From Caulobacter sp. SLTY (GTDB lineage Bacteria > Pseudomonadota > Alphaproteobacteria > Caulobacterales > Caulobacteraceae): a DNA stretch of 64,000 bases. Under the pieces are notes generated by a model. That model had not been told where the DNA came from and did not search any database. It was given only the letters and a program-made list of their open reading frames with translations. The position numbers and the translations under genes were made by a program. Positions 41,775 through 50,734 of the stretch are shown piece by piece. The stretch covers positions 43,226 to 107,225 of the forward strand of contig NZ_JAAALA010000013.1 of assembly GCF_009905535.1 (NCBI RefSeq), read 5' to 3'. Position 1 is the stretch's first letter. Each line of letters begins with the position of its first letter.

Positions 41775-41815
41775 CCGTTCACCCAGCGGGGGAAGGGCGG
41801 TAGACTCCCCGAAGA

Positions 41816-41892
41816 GACTCCATAGCTCAGCTGGATAGAGCATCCGCCTTCTAAGCGGACGGTCGTAGGTTCGAATCCTACTGGAGTCGCCA
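41816..41892 (+). tRNA. tRNA-Arg (anticodon TCT)
   Basis: Acceptor GACTCCA pairs with TGGAGTC. The D arm is TAGCTCAGCTGGATAGAGCA, anticodon stem TCCGC/GCGGA encloses CTTCTAA (anticodon TCT), and the T arm has GGTTCGAATCC. Discriminator G is followed by encoded CCA (41890-41892). Confidence 0.96.
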
Positions 41893-41952
41893 GCCTTCAG
41901 TCTGCAGCTGGACCGCCACATCCCGCCCGTTACCGCTCATGTCCGGGCATAT

Positions 41953-42094
41953 CGGGGACAGGTACTCCGGGCCAAGCCAGTCTATAGCTGTCGCCAGCGG
42001 GGCTGCGGAGAACCAGTCCCCTGCGGCGGGGACTGGTTCTCCGCGCCCGACGCGATGTATGCTCGATGACTGTCAGACGGAGTACCTGTCCCCG
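41953..42094. repeat. REP/BIME-like nested palindromes
   Basis: Outer arms CGGGGACAGGTACTCCG (41953-41969) and its perfect inverse (42078-42094) enclose an inner perfect hairpin with arms 42005-42021 and 42028-42044 (core ACCAGTCCCC) around a 6-nt loop. The same two motifs recur at 62464-62654. It fills the non-coding gap between tRNA-Arg and the cystathionine lyase gene. No transposase is present, so this resembles REP elements spread by a RAYT enzyme encoded elsewhere. Confidence 0.8.
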
Positions 42095-42132
42095 ACAGGC
42101 CACCGGCGGCGCGGCTTCTCCACGCTCTCAGC

Positions 42133-43287
42133 TTACGACGCAGCCTCAAGGGCCGTCAGGCCAGCTCCGAGGTCGGCAATCAGGTCGCTCGCCTGCTCCA
42201 ACCCGATGTGTAGCCGAAACAGCGGCCCCTCCATCCCCGTCACGAACGTCCGCGACTTCAGCTGCGGGTCACAGCGGATGGCCAGGCTCTCGAAGCCGCC
42301 CCAGCTGAAGCCCAGGCCGAAGATCTTCAGGGCGTCGAGGAAGGCGTGTTCGGCCTCGATGGGCACCGGGTTCAGCACGAAGCCGAACAGGCCGCTGGCG
42401 CCGCTGTAGTCCCGGTCCCAGATGGCGTGGCCCGGCGCGCCGGGGAGGGCGGGGTGGAGCACCCGCGCTACCTGGGGCTGGGCGCTGAGCCAGCCAGCGA
42501 CGGCGCGGGCGGTCTCATCGTGGCGGGCCAGGCGGGTGGGGAGGGTGCGCAGGGACCGCAGGATGTCGTAGGCGGCGTCGCCGGTGACCGCCCAGCCGAA
42601 GTCGTGCACGCCCTCTTCCAGTTTCGCCGCCAGCGCCGCATCGTTGGTCGCGGCGCTGCCCATGAATATGTCGCTGTGGCCGCAGACGTACTTTGTCAGA
42701 GCCTGGACGCTGATATCGACATCGTGTGCCAGCGGCTTGAAATACAGGCCCGCCGCCCAGGTGTTGTCCATCAGGGTTAGCACGCCCCGCGCCCGCGCCG
42801 CCGCGGCGATGGCGGAGACGTCCTGTATCTCGAAGGTAAGGGAGCTGGGCGATTCCAGCAGGATCAGCCGGGTGTCGTCGCGGACCAGCGCCATCAGCTC
42901 GTCGGGCGACAGGCGGGCGTCGTAGATCTCGACCCGCACGCCGAACCGGCTCAGCACCCGCTGGCAGAATACCCGCGTCGGCTTGTAGGCGCCCTCGGTG
43001 ACCAGGATGGAGTCCCCGGCCTTCAGCACCGCCGTCAGCGCGCCGGAGAGGGCCGCCAAGCCGCTGGGATACAGGTGGACGCTCGTCGCCCCCTCCAGCT
43101 CCGCCAAGCCCTCGCACAGGGCCTCCTGCGCCGCCAGCCCGGCGCGGCCGTAGCCGAGCTCTTCCTCGTACAGGGCGCGGGAGTTGGGCAGCAGCACGGT
43201 CGAGCCCCGCTGGATCGCCGGCCCGACGGTGCGGGCGCGAGGCTGGACCTGGCGGCCGGCGTGGATCAGGCGGGTCTTCTCGTCCAT
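42133..43287 (-). CDS. metC: Cystathionine beta-lyase
   Basis: A 384-residue PLP enzyme of the Cys/Met metabolism family, converting cystathionine to homocysteine, pyruvate and ammonia. Motifs are YGRAGLAAQEALCEGLAELEGA, LMDNTWAAGLYFKPLAHDVDI and the PLP-lysine segment QALTKYVCGHSD. The SWGGFES element near the C-terminus is typical of MetC rather than of MetB or MetZ. It is the last gene of a minus-strand sulfur operon running from cysK through sseA and the GNAT remnant. Confidence 0.92.
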   Translation of the reverse strand: MDEKTRLIHAGRQVQPRARTVGPAIQRGSTVLLPNSRALYEEELGYGRAGLAAQEALCEGLAELEGATSVHLYPSGLAALSGALTAVLKAGDSILVTEGAYKPTRVFCQRVLSRFGVRVEIYDARLSPDELMALVRDDTRLILLESPSSLTFEIQDVSAIAAAARARGVLTLMDNTWAAGLYFKPLAHDVDISVQALTKYVCGHSDIFMGSAATNDAALAAKLEEGVHDFGWAVTGDAAYDILRSLRTLPTRLARHDETARAVAGWLSAQPQVARVLHPALPGAPGHAIWDRDYSGASGLFGFVLNPVPIEAEHAFLDALKIFGLGFSWGGFESLAIRCDPQLKSRTFVTGMEGPLFRLHIGLEQASDLIADLGAGLTALEAAS

Positions 43288-43318
43288 CGGCGCAGTTAGG
43301 GCGAGCGGGGAGGGCGGA

Positions 43319-43835
43319 TCAAGCGCGCAGGTCCACCGTCATTGCGCAACGCTGGCTCATGTCGAAGCCGAGGGCGGCTTCCTTGTCGCGCAGATGGGCC
43401 AGGGCAGGGCTCAGGTCGGCCTCCTCGACGATCTCGAAGCCGAAGCGGCGATACCAGGGCGCGTTCCAGGCGATGTCGCGAAAGGTGGTCAGCGCCGCCT
43501 GCCGGCAGCCCAGCCGCCGACCGGCCTCCAGCGCCGTGTGCATCAACACGCCGCCGGCGCCGGTTCCCTGGTGCTCCAGGGCCACCGAGATCTGGAAGAT
43601 GATGAACTGGTCGCCTCGCGGCCCGGCCACGACGAAGCCGCCCGCGTGGCCGGTCCTCGGCGATCCAGGCGCTGCCGGCGTCGACATAGGGTTCCAGCTG
43701 GTCTGACGGAGTCGGATCGGCGGTCCCGAACTGCGGGCGGTCGCTGTTCAGGAAGGCTTGATCGCCGGACCGTTCAAGCTCCGCCATCAGCGGCAGGTCC
43801 GCGCGCGTGGCCTGACGGACCGTCCAGCTGCTCAT
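43319..43835 (-). pseudogene. GNAT N-acetyltransferase with a frameshift
   Basis: The first part reads in one frame from ATG 43835 (MSSWTVRQATRADLPLMAEL through DAGSAWIAED) and then continues, near 43650, in another frame (GHAGGFVVAG, then VALEHQGTGAGGVLMHTALE and WYRRFGFEIVEE) to 43319. Joined, these give a normal ~170-residue GNAT protein with acetyl-CoA motif HQGTGAGG. One extra base, or two missing, in GAGGACCGGCCACG explains it. It may be a true lesion or a sequencing error; codon bias stays good on both sides. The start overlaps sseA by 4 bp. Confidence 0.8.
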
Positions 43836-44677
43836 GGGCCGGTGACGACCTCGGTATCGCCCGGCCGGCCCCAATCGGCCCAGCTGCCATCGTAGACCGC
43901 CGTGCGGTCGCGGCCGAGGCGGGCGAGCGCCAGGGCCAGGATCGAGGCGGTGATGCCCGAGCCGCAGGTGGTGACGATCGGCCGAGAGATGTCGACCCCC
44001 GCCGCCTCGAACACGGCCTTCAGCTGCTCGGCAGGCTTCATCGTGCCGTCGGGGGCGATGACGCTGGAGGCCGGCACGTTGCGGGCGCCGGGCATGTGGC
44101 CGGACCGCAGGCCCGGCCGAGGCTCCGGCGCCTCGCCCAGGAAGCGGCCGGCGGGGCGGGCGTCGACCAGCTGCTCGCGACCGTTGCCAAGGGCGCGGCG
44201 CACCTGGGCCTGGTCTCGGACCAGGTCGTTGCTGTAGCGGCTGGTAAAGTGGCGCTCGCGCGGCGGCGGCACGCCGTCCTCGACGGGGCGGCCCTCGGCG
44301 ATCCACTTGGGCAGGCCGCCGTCCAGCACCACCACATCCTCATGGCCCATGGCCCGGAAGGTCCACCAGACGCGCGGCGCCGAGAACAGGCCCTGGCTGT
44401 CGTAGATCACCAGCCGGGCGCCGTCGCCGATGCCCAGCTTGCGCATCCGGGATGCGAACTTTACCGCCGAAGGCAGCATGTGCGGCAGGTCGCTGGTCTC
44501 GTCGGAGATGTCGTCGATGTCGAAGAACACCGCGCCGGGGATATGCACCAGGGCGTACTCGGCCTTGGGGTCGCGCGGGTCGCCGGGCAGGAAATAGCTG
44601 GCGTCGATGATCCGCACGTCCGGCGCGTCGAGATGCTCGGCCAGCCAGGCCGTGGAGACGAGCGGATCGGTCGGCAT
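43832..44677 (-). CDS. sseA: 3-mercaptopyruvate sulfurtransferase (tandem rhodanese)
   Basis: A 281-residue protein of two rhodanese domains. The N-terminal one is inactive-like (VSTAWLAEHLDAPDVRIIDASYF, HIPGAVFFDIDDIS). The C-terminal one carries active-site loop TCGSGITASILALAL, where CGSGxTA is the mercaptopyruvate rather than thiosulfate version. It transfers sulfur from 3-mercaptopyruvate to thiols or cyanide. ATG 44675-44677 starts the homology. Position between cysteine synthase and cystathionine lyase fits sulfur metabolism. Confidence 0.92.
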   Translation of the reverse strand: MPTDPLVSTAWLAEHLDAPDVRIIDASYFLPGDPRDPKAEYALVHIPGAVFFDIDDISDETSDLPHMLPSAVKFASRMRKLGIGDGARLVIYDSQGLFSAPRVWWTFRAMGHEDVVVLDGGLPKWIAEGRPVEDGVPPPRERHFTSRYSNDLVRDQAQVRRALGNGREQLVDARPAGRFLGEAPEPRPGLRSGHMPGARNVPASSVIAPDGTMKPAEQLKAVFEAAGVDISRPIVTTCGSGITASILALALARLGRDRTAVYDGSWADWGRPGDTEVVTGP

Positions 44678-44688
44678 GCGGTATTCCT

Positions 44689-45687
44689 CTAGAGCCAGCC
44701 GGCGGCGGGAAGGCCCTTCTCGGCCAGGAAGGCGGGGTTGAACAGCTTGCTTTGATAGCGTGATCCGTGGTCGCACAACACCGTCACAATGGTGTGGCCC
44801 GGCCCCAGGTCGCGCGCCATGCGGATGGCCCCGGCAACGTTGATCCCGGTCGATCCGCCCATCAGCAGACCCTCATGCTCGGCCAGGTCATAGACGATCT
44901 GGATCATCTCGTGGTCGTCGATGCGGTAGGAGAAGTCCGGCCTAAACCCTTCAAGATTGGCGGTAATTCGGCCTTGACCGATGCCCTCGCTAATCGACGA
45001 TCCCTCCGCCTTCAGCTCGCCGTCGACGTACCAGCTGTGCAGCGCGGCTCCATACGGGTCAGCCAGGCCGATCTTCACTGACGATCGCCGCGCCCGCAGC
45101 GCGTTGGCCACCCCCGCCAGGGTGCCGCCGGACCCGACGGCGCAGATGAAGCCATCGACGCGGCCCGCCGTCTGCTCCCAGATTTCCGGCCCGGTCGTCT
45201 CCTCATGGGCCCGACGGTTGGCGACATTGTCGAACTGGTTGGCCCAGACTGCGCCCGCCGGCTCCTTGGCGTCAAGTTCCGCCGCCAAGCGCCCGGAATA
45301 CTTCACATAGTTGTCGGGGTTGGAGTAGGGGACCGCGTCCACCTCCACCAGATCGGCGCCGGCCAGCCGGATGGCGTCCTTTTTCTCCTGGCTCTGGGTG
45401 CGCGGAATGACGATGGTGGTCTTGTAACCCAAGGCCCCGCCGACCATGGCCAGGCCGATGCCGGTATTCCCCGCCGTGCCCTCGACGATTCGCCCGCCGG
45501 GCTTCAGCCGCCCGGACGCCTCGGCGTCGCGGATGATGTAGAGGGCGGCCCGGTCCTTCACCGATTGGCCGGGGTTCATGAACTCGGCCTTGGCGAGGAT
45601 CTCACAGCCGGTCGCCTCGCTGGCGGCCCTCAGGCGGATCAGGGGCGTGTTACCGATGGCCTCGATCACGCTGCGGGCGATGGTCAT
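44689..45687 (-). CDS. cysK: Cysteine synthase
   Basis: A 332-residue PLP enzyme making cysteine from O-acetylserine and sulfide. PLP Lys44 is in MNPGQSVKDRAALYII, the substrate loop is EGTAGNTGIG, and the phosphate-binding loop is GSGGTLAG. The loop has TAGNTG rather than the TSGNTG of most CysK, and the C-terminus is longer than E. coli CysK; both occur in the alphaproteobacterial cysteine synthase A group. It heads the sulfur operon and is divergent from cryB with 118 bp between. Confidence 0.9.
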   Translation of the reverse strand: MTIARSVIEAIGNTPLIRLRAASEATGCEILAKAEFMNPGQSVKDRAALYIIRDAEASGRLKPGGRIVEGTAGNTGIGLAMVGGALGYKTTIVIPRTQSQEKKDAIRLAGADLVEVDAVPYSNPDNYVKYSGRLAAELDAKEPAGAVWANQFDNVANRRAHEETTGPEIWEQTAGRVDGFICAVGSGGTLAGVANALRARRSSVKIGLADPYGAALHSWYVDGELKAEGSSISEGIGQGRITANLEGFRPDFSYRIDDHEMIQIVYDLAEHEGLLMGGSTGINVAGAIRMARDLGPGHTIVTVLCDHGSRYQSKLFNPAFLAEKGLPAAGWL

Positions 45688-45805
45688 GCGGGGCGGTCCG
45701 TGTCGTTGGTGTCAGGCCTTCTAGATCGTGCGCGGGCGTCGATCCGCAAGGAAGAAAATCTGGGGGCGGCCTTGGCGCGGCCTTGGGCCAGCCTAGCTGG
45801 CGGGC

Positions 45806-47365
45806 ATGTCTTCCAAATCCTCCGGCGGCGCCCTGCGCCTGGTCCTTGGCGACCAGCTAGCCGCGTCCCTCTCGGCGCTCCGCGATCTCGATCCCGCCGC
45901 CGACACGGTGCTGATGGCCGAGGTGATGGAGGAGGCGACCTATGTGCGCCACCACAAGCAGAAGATCGCCCTGACCTTCGCGGCCATGCGGGCCAGGGCC
46001 GAGGCGTTGCGGGCGGAAGGGGTGACGGTTCGCTATGTCTCGATCGACGATCCGGACAACAGCGGCTCCATCGCCGGGGAGATCGGCCGGGCGATCGACG
46101 CGGTGTCGCCGGCGCGCGTGGTGCGCACCGCCAGCGGGGAGTGGCGGCTGGAGGCGCTGCTGACCGCCTTCGAGCAGACGCAGCGGCTGCCCTTCGAGGT
46201 GCGGGAGGACGACCGGTTCCTGTGCAGCCGCGCGGACTTCACGCAGTGGGCGGAGGGCCGCAAGGGCCTGACCATGGAGTGGTTCTATCGGATGATGCGC
46301 CAGCGGACCGACCTTCTGATGGACGGCGACCAGCCGGCCGGCGGGGTGTGGAATCTGGACCATGACAATCGTCACGGGCCAGCCAAGGGCCTGCGTCCGC
46401 CGACCAACCCGCGGACGCCCCCGTCGGCCGCGACGAAGGCCGTTCTGGCGCAGGTCGCCGCCCGATTCGAGGGTCACTTCGGGTCGCTGGAGGCCTTCGC
46501 CTGGGCGACCACGCCTCAGGAGGCGCAGGCGGAGTTCGACTGGTTCCTCGACCACGCCCTGCCGGGCTTTGGCCAGTGGCAGGACACGATGATGAGCGGC
46601 GAGACCTGGATGTGGCATGCGGGGATCTCCACCAGCCTGCACCTTGGCCTGCTCGATCCGCTGGCCGTCTGCCGGGCCGCCGAGGGCCGCTGGCGGGATG
46701 GGCGCGCGCCGCTGAACGCGGTCGAGGGGTTCATCCGCCAGATCATCGGCTGGCGCGAGTTCGTCCGGGGCGTCTACTGGCTGAAGATGCCCGAGTACGG
46801 CCTGCGAAACGCCCTGGAGGCCGACCGCGCGCTTCCCTGGTTCTATTGGTCCGGCGAGACGGACATGGCCTGTGTCGCCGACGTGGTCGACCAGGTGCGC
46901 GAGCACGCCTACGCCCACCACATCCAGCGGCTGATGGTCACCGGCAACCTGGCCATGCTGCTGGGCGTCGCGCCGGCGGAGATCAACGACTGGTACATGG
47001 TGGTATTCGCCGACGCCTATGAATGGGTCGAGCTGCCCAACACCCATGGGATGGCCACCTTCGCCGACGGCGGCATCGTCGGCTCCAAGCCCTATGCGGC
47101 GAGCGGGGCCTACATCAACCGGATGAGCAACTACTGCCGGGGATGCCGCTACGATGTGAAGGGGCGGCTGCAGGACGACGCCTGTCCGTTCAACGCCCTC
47201 TACTGGGACTTCCTGGATCGCCACGAGGCGCGGCTGGCCGCGTCAGGCCGGCTGCTGATGCCCTACAAGACCCTGTCGCGGATGGATCCGGAGGAGCGCC
47301 GTCGCATCCGCGCCAAGGCCGAGGCGACTCGCCAGGCGATGGGCGCCGTGCCCCGCGAGGCCTAG
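45806..47365 (+). CDS. Iron-sulfur bacterial cryptochrome/photolyase ((6-4) photolyase type)
   Basis: A 519-residue flavoprotein of the FeS-BCP group. LRLVLGDQLAASLSALRDL starts the antenna domain. The C-terminal part has the FAD region GVAPAEINDWYMVVFADAYEWVELPNTHGM. Four cysteines, C356, C444, C447 and C460, have the spacing of the [4Fe-4S] ligands recalled for Agrobacterium PhrB (350, 438, 441, 454), each offset by six. These enzymes repair (6-4) photoproducts. It overlaps the convergent CFA-like gene by 4 bp. A second, class I photolyase is encoded at 50735. Confidence 0.93.
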   Translation: MSSKSSGGALRLVLGDQLAASLSALRDLDPAADTVLMAEVMEEATYVRHHKQKIALTFAAMRARAEALRAEGVTVRYVSIDDPDNSGSIAGEIGRAIDAVSPARVVRTASGEWRLEALLTAFEQTQRLPFEVREDDRFLCSRADFTQWAEGRKGLTMEWFYRMMRQRTDLLMDGDQPAGGVWNLDHDNRHGPAKGLRPPTNPRTPPSAATKAVLAQVAARFEGHFGSLEAFAWATTPQEAQAEFDWFLDHALPGFGQWQDTMMSGETWMWHAGISTSLHLGLLDPLAVCRAAEGRWRDGRAPLNAVEGFIRQIIGWREFVRGVYWLKMPEYGLRNALEADRALPWFYWSGETDMACVADVVDQVREHAYAHHIQRLMVTGNLAMLLGVAPAEINDWYMVVFADAYEWVELPNTHGMATFADGGIVGSKPYAASGAYINRMSNYCRGCRYDVKGRLQDDACPFNALYWDFLDRHEARLAASGRLLMPYKTLSRMDPEERRRIRAKAEATRQAMGAVPREA

Positions 47366-48594
47366 GCCCGCGCCAGGCCCAGCTGGATAACATTGGTCCG
47401 GCCGCTGCGCATCCCGGCCTCGCAATAGGCCAGGTAGAACCGCCACAGCCGCCGGAACCGCTCGTCGAAGCCCAGCGCCCGCACCTGCTCCCACACCCCG
47501 TCGAAGGTCCGCAGCCACTGGTTCAGGGTGTCGGCGTAGCATTCCCCGAACCGGTTGATCCCTGTCCAGCTCAGGCCCGCCTTGTCGGTCTGTTTCTTCA
47601 GAGCCTCTTCGCCCGGCAGCATGCCGCCCGGGAAGACATAGCGCTGGATGAAGTCGGCGTGGCGGCGATAGTGGTCAAACAGATCGTCGCGGATGGTGAT
47701 GATCTGCAGGCCGGCCCGACCGCCCGGCGAGAGCACGTCGTGGATCTTGCCGAAATAGGTGGGCCAGTATTCCTCGCCCACCGCCTCGAACATCTCGATC
47801 GAGGCCACCCGGTCGAACCGGCCATCGACGTCGCGATAGTCGATCAGCTTGATGTCGGCCTTTTCCGCCAAACCCTGGTCAAACAAGCGCTTACGGGCAT
47901 AATCGTACTGCGCCTGGGAGATGGTGATGCCGGTCACCTTGGCGCCGACCTCCTTGGCCGCAAACTCGGCGAACCCGCCCCAGCCACAGCCGATCTCCAG
48001 CACCGTCTGGTCGGTTCTAAGGTCGATGGAGCGGGCGAGGGCGGCGTACTTCTCCCGTTGAGCCTCTTCGAGCGTCTGGTCGGCGCGCTCGAACCGGGCC
48101 GAGCTGTAGGTCATCGTCCGGTCCAGCCACAGCTCATAGAAGCTGTTGCCCAGGTCGTAGTGGGCATGGATGTTCTTGCGCGAGCCCTCGCGGGTGTTGG
48201 GCCGCAGGAAATGCAGCAGATTGTTGTAGGCCTTGACCAGCGGGTTGCCGGCCATGATGCGGGCGATCTGGTCGAGGTTGAAGGTGAAGGCGGTCAGCAG
48301 CGCCGCCAGGTCCGGCGTGTCCCATTCGCCGGCCATGTAGCCTTCGGCGAAGCCGATGTCTGCGCCGGACATCACCCGGCCTATGGCCTTGTAATCCTTG
48401 ACGATCAGTTCGGCCTGCGGTCCCGGCTGGCTGCCCCGGAAGGTCAGCCGCTGGCCCTGTGGCATGACCACGTCCAGCGCCCCGACGGTCCAGTTGTTGC
48501 GCAGCACCTTCATCGCCGTGCGGAAGGCCGCCGGCGCGCGGCGGAAGTCAGGCGTTTCCCAAACGGATGCGGCGTTTACGGCGAATTCTGTCAT
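47362..48594 (-). CDS. Cyclopropane-fatty-acyl-phospholipid synthase family methyltransferase
   Basis: A 410-residue SAM-dependent methyltransferase. Motif I is VLEIGCGWGGFAEFAAKEVGAKVTGITIS. Family blocks NIHAHYDLGNSFYELWLDRTMTYSSA, SIEMFEAVGEEYWP, and YVFPGGMLP with WEQVRALGFDERFRRLWRFYLAYCEAGMRSG follow. It methylates unsaturated acyl chains of membrane phospholipids, giving cyclopropane or methyl-branched products. The start ATG 48592-48594 has GGAGCGAAG upstream and lies inside the 3' end of the DUF1365 gene (47-bp overlap). It is the last gene of a photolyase-led operon. Confidence 0.9.
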   Translation of the reverse strand: MTEFAVNAASVWETPDFRRAPAAFRTAMKVLRNNWTVGALDVVMPQGQRLTFRGSQPGPQAELIVKDYKAIGRVMSGADIGFAEGYMAGEWDTPDLAALLTAFTFNLDQIARIMAGNPLVKAYNNLLHFLRPNTREGSRKNIHAHYDLGNSFYELWLDRTMTYSSARFERADQTLEEAQREKYAALARSIDLRTDQTVLEIGCGWGGFAEFAAKEVGAKVTGITISQAQYDYARKRLFDQGLAEKADIKLIDYRDVDGRFDRVASIEMFEAVGEEYWPTYFGKIHDVLSPGGRAGLQIITIRDDLFDHYRRHADFIQRYVFPGGMLPGEEALKKQTDKAGLSWTGINRFGECYADTLNQWLRTFDGVWEQVRALGFDERFRRLWRFYLAYCEAGMRSGRTNVIQLGLARA

Positions 48595-49414
48595 CTTCGC
48601 TCCGCTCACTTTTCTCAATTGTACCATTGTTTTCCGGTTGCGCGAGACCAAGGGGCTCGCCAGCGCTGAGTCCGGCTTTGGGGCCCGGCGCCCGGAGGCC
48701 GAACGGGGCGCCCTTGAGAAACAAGCGAAGTGCTTCCCAATGGATCGCCGCCACGACTTTCAAGGTCATCAAAGGAATGGACCAGAACAACGCCGCAAGT
48801 CGTTGATCGGTCAGCGGTTCACGGGTCGCCGCTTGGGTGGCGACGAAGTCCGGCTTGCCGCCTACCGCCTTAACGATTCGCAGGTCGAAGGTCTCACCAG
48901 GCGCGGCGATGTCGAACCGGTACTCGCCCTCGACCTTGTAAAAGGGCGAGACATAGAGCCGCTTGGCCGCCCGCTGCACCTGCCGCTCACCGTCCGTGGC
49001 CGGAATGACGTAGGCGTGGGTCTGGCCGAAGGTGTTGTTCACCTCATAGACCACCGCCTCCAGCCGCCCGTCGGCCGCGTGGACGAAGAAGAGCGACAGC
49101 GGGTTAAAGACGAAACCCAGCACGCGAGGGAAGCACAGCAGGCGGATGGTCGCCGCGCTCGCCCGGACCCCCGCCTCCGCCAGGGTCCGCTCCACCCACG
49201 GCCGCAGGTCGGCGCTGACCCGGTCGCCATGGTCGCGCGGCTCGAAGCTCATCACCCCGAACCGGCCGAGCCGCATAAGCTTCAGGCCGGCGAAGGCCTC
49301 CTCCAGCCGGTCGACATCGACCAGCAGCTGGAACAGCCGATAGCGGAACTCGTGAGGCCGTGGCGCGAACCGCCGGTGCCAGGTGTCCCCGACATAGAGG
49401 GCGGCAGGTCTCAC
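48548..49414 (-). CDS. DUF1365 family protein
   Basis: A 288-residue protein of DUF1365 (COG3496). The start ALYVGDTWHRRFAPRPHEFRYRLF and LLCFPRVLGFVFNPLSLFFVH are diagnostic, as is YEVNNTFGQTHAYV. Biochemistry is poorly defined; members occur next to FAD-dependent COG2907 oxidoreductases and CFA-type methylases, which implies a role in acyl-chain modification. GTG 49412-49414 overlaps the upstream stop as GTGA. The C-terminal ~40 residues are low-complexity and basic. Confidence 0.9.
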   Translation of the reverse strand: MRPAALYVGDTWHRRFAPRPHEFRYRLFQLLVDVDRLEEAFAGLKLMRLGRFGVMSFEPRDHGDRVSADLRPWVERTLAEAGVRASAATIRLLCFPRVLGFVFNPLSLFFVHAADGRLEAVVYEVNNTFGQTHAYVIPATDGERQVQRAAKRLYVSPFYKVEGEYRFDIAAPGETFDLRIVKAVGGKPDFVATQAATREPLTDQRLAALFWSIPLMTLKVVAAIHWEALRLFLKGAPFGLRAPGPKAGLSAGEPLGLAQPENNGTIEKSERSEDDRIRRKRRIRLGNA

Positions 49415-50718
49415 GCCGCGGCCCGCTCGCGACCGACGGTGGATTGGCCCTCAAAGCCTGCGACGCGGTGGTCGACGAAGTCCCACGGAACCTTGCCGCC
49501 GAGCTCCAGCGCCACTTTGACGCCAGAGGTGATGCCGTCTTCATGGAAGCCGTAGCCCAGCCAGGCGCCGGCGTACCAGACACCGCCGCGGCCCTGGATC
49601 CGCCCGATCCGCCGCTGGGCGGCCAGGGCGGGGGTGTCGAACTGCGGGTGGTCATAGTCGAATTCGGCGATGACCAGAGCCGGGTCGGCGGGCGGGCCGT
49701 TGAGGGTGACGAACAGCGGCTCCGACGTGGTGAGCATCTGAAGGTTGTTCATCCAATAGGTGACATAAGGCTTTGAAGTCGCCCGGCTATCGCCGATGTA
49801 GTTCCAGCTGCCCCATGCCTGTCGCCGCACGGGCATCAGCGCCGGGTCGCGGTGCAGAACCGCGCGATTGGCCGAATAGCGGACGGCGCCGAGGAAGGCC
49901 CGCTCCTCCGGGCCTGCATCGGCCAGCAGCTTCAGGCTCTGGTCCGAGTGACAGGCCAGAACCACCTGGTCAAACCGCTCGACCCCGCCGGCCGTCTCGA
50001 CCAGAACGCCGCCGGGAACCCGCCGCACCGCCGTGGCCGGACTGTTCAGCCGCACCCGGTCGCCGAGGATCGCGCCGATCCGCTGGACATACTCGCGGCT
50101 GCCGCCAACCACGGTCTTCCACAGCGGCGGGGTGAACTGCAGCAGGCCATGGTTGGACAGGAACCGCAGGAAGCTCTCGGCCGGAAAATCGCCGATCCGC
50201 CCCTCGGTGGTCGACCAGATGGCGGCGCCCATGGGCAGAAGATACTGATCGCGGAAGCGCTCGCAGAAGCCGCGCAGCTTCAGGTAGGCGCCCAGCGACA
50301 TGTCCTTCATATCGGCCTTGAGGAGGTCGTTGCGCGCCAGGTCGTTGAACCGCTTGATGTCGTGCAGCATCCGCAGGAACGAGGGGTTCAGCAGGTTGCG
50401 CTTCTGGGCGAACACCCCGCGTGGGAAGTTGGACGACCACTCCACCCCGCCGCCGGCGCAGGCGAAGCTCATGTCGGTAGGCCGCGTCTCGACGTCCAGG
50501 CTGTCCAGCAGCCCCACGAGGTTGGGATAGTTGCTTTCGTTGTAGACGATGAAGCCGGTATCGACCGCCACCGCCTCGCCGGCGCAGTCGACCGTGACCG
50601 TGTTGGCGTGACCGCCCAGCCGGCTGTCCTTCTCGAACAGCACGACCTCGTGGGCATCCTTCAACGCCAGGGCCGCCCCCAGACCCGCTACTCCTGAACC
50701 GATTACTGCGATCTTCAC
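49411..50718 (-). CDS. FAD-dependent amine-oxidase-like oxidoreductase (COG2907 type)
   Basis: A 435-residue flavoprotein. GTG 50716-50718 starts MKIAVIGSGVAGLGAALAL, the FAD-binding motif, followed by EKDSRLGGHANTVTV. Other blocks are DTGFIVYNESNYPNLVGLL and WYAGAWLGYGFHEDGITSG at the C-terminus. It belongs to the group of NAD/FAD-dependent oxidoreductases found with DUF1365 and CFA-type synthases. A role in desaturating or otherwise modifying membrane acyl chains is inferred from context. The gene lies 16 bp from the photolyase stop. Confidence 0.9.
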   Translation of the reverse strand: MKIAVIGSGVAGLGAALALKDAHEVVLFEKDSRLGGHANTVTVDCAGEAVAVDTGFIVYNESNYPNLVGLLDSLDVETRPTDMSFACAGGGVEWSSNFPRGVFAQKRNLLNPSFLRMLHDIKRFNDLARNDLLKADMKDMSLGAYLKLRGFCERFRDQYLLPMGAAIWSTTEGRIGDFPAESFLRFLSNHGLLQFTPPLWKTVVGGSREYVQRIGAILGDRVRLNSPATAVRRVPGGVLVETAGGVERFDQVVLACHSDQSLKLLADAGPEERAFLGAVRYSANRAVLHRDPALMPVRRQAWGSWNYIGDSRATSKPYVTYWMNNLQMLTTSEPLFVTLNGPPADPALVIAEFDYDHPQFDTPALAAQRRIGRIQGRGGVWYAGAWLGYGFHEDGITSGVKVALELGGKVPWDFVDHRVAGFEGQSTVGRERAAA

Positions 50719-50734
50719 CTGGGGTCCGTCTCCG

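Noticed and set aside
41360..42094. tRNA-Pro/tRNA-Arg region considered as an integrative element attachment site
   Set aside because: No integrase and no partial tRNA duplicate were found nearby, and the flanking genes look like core genes.
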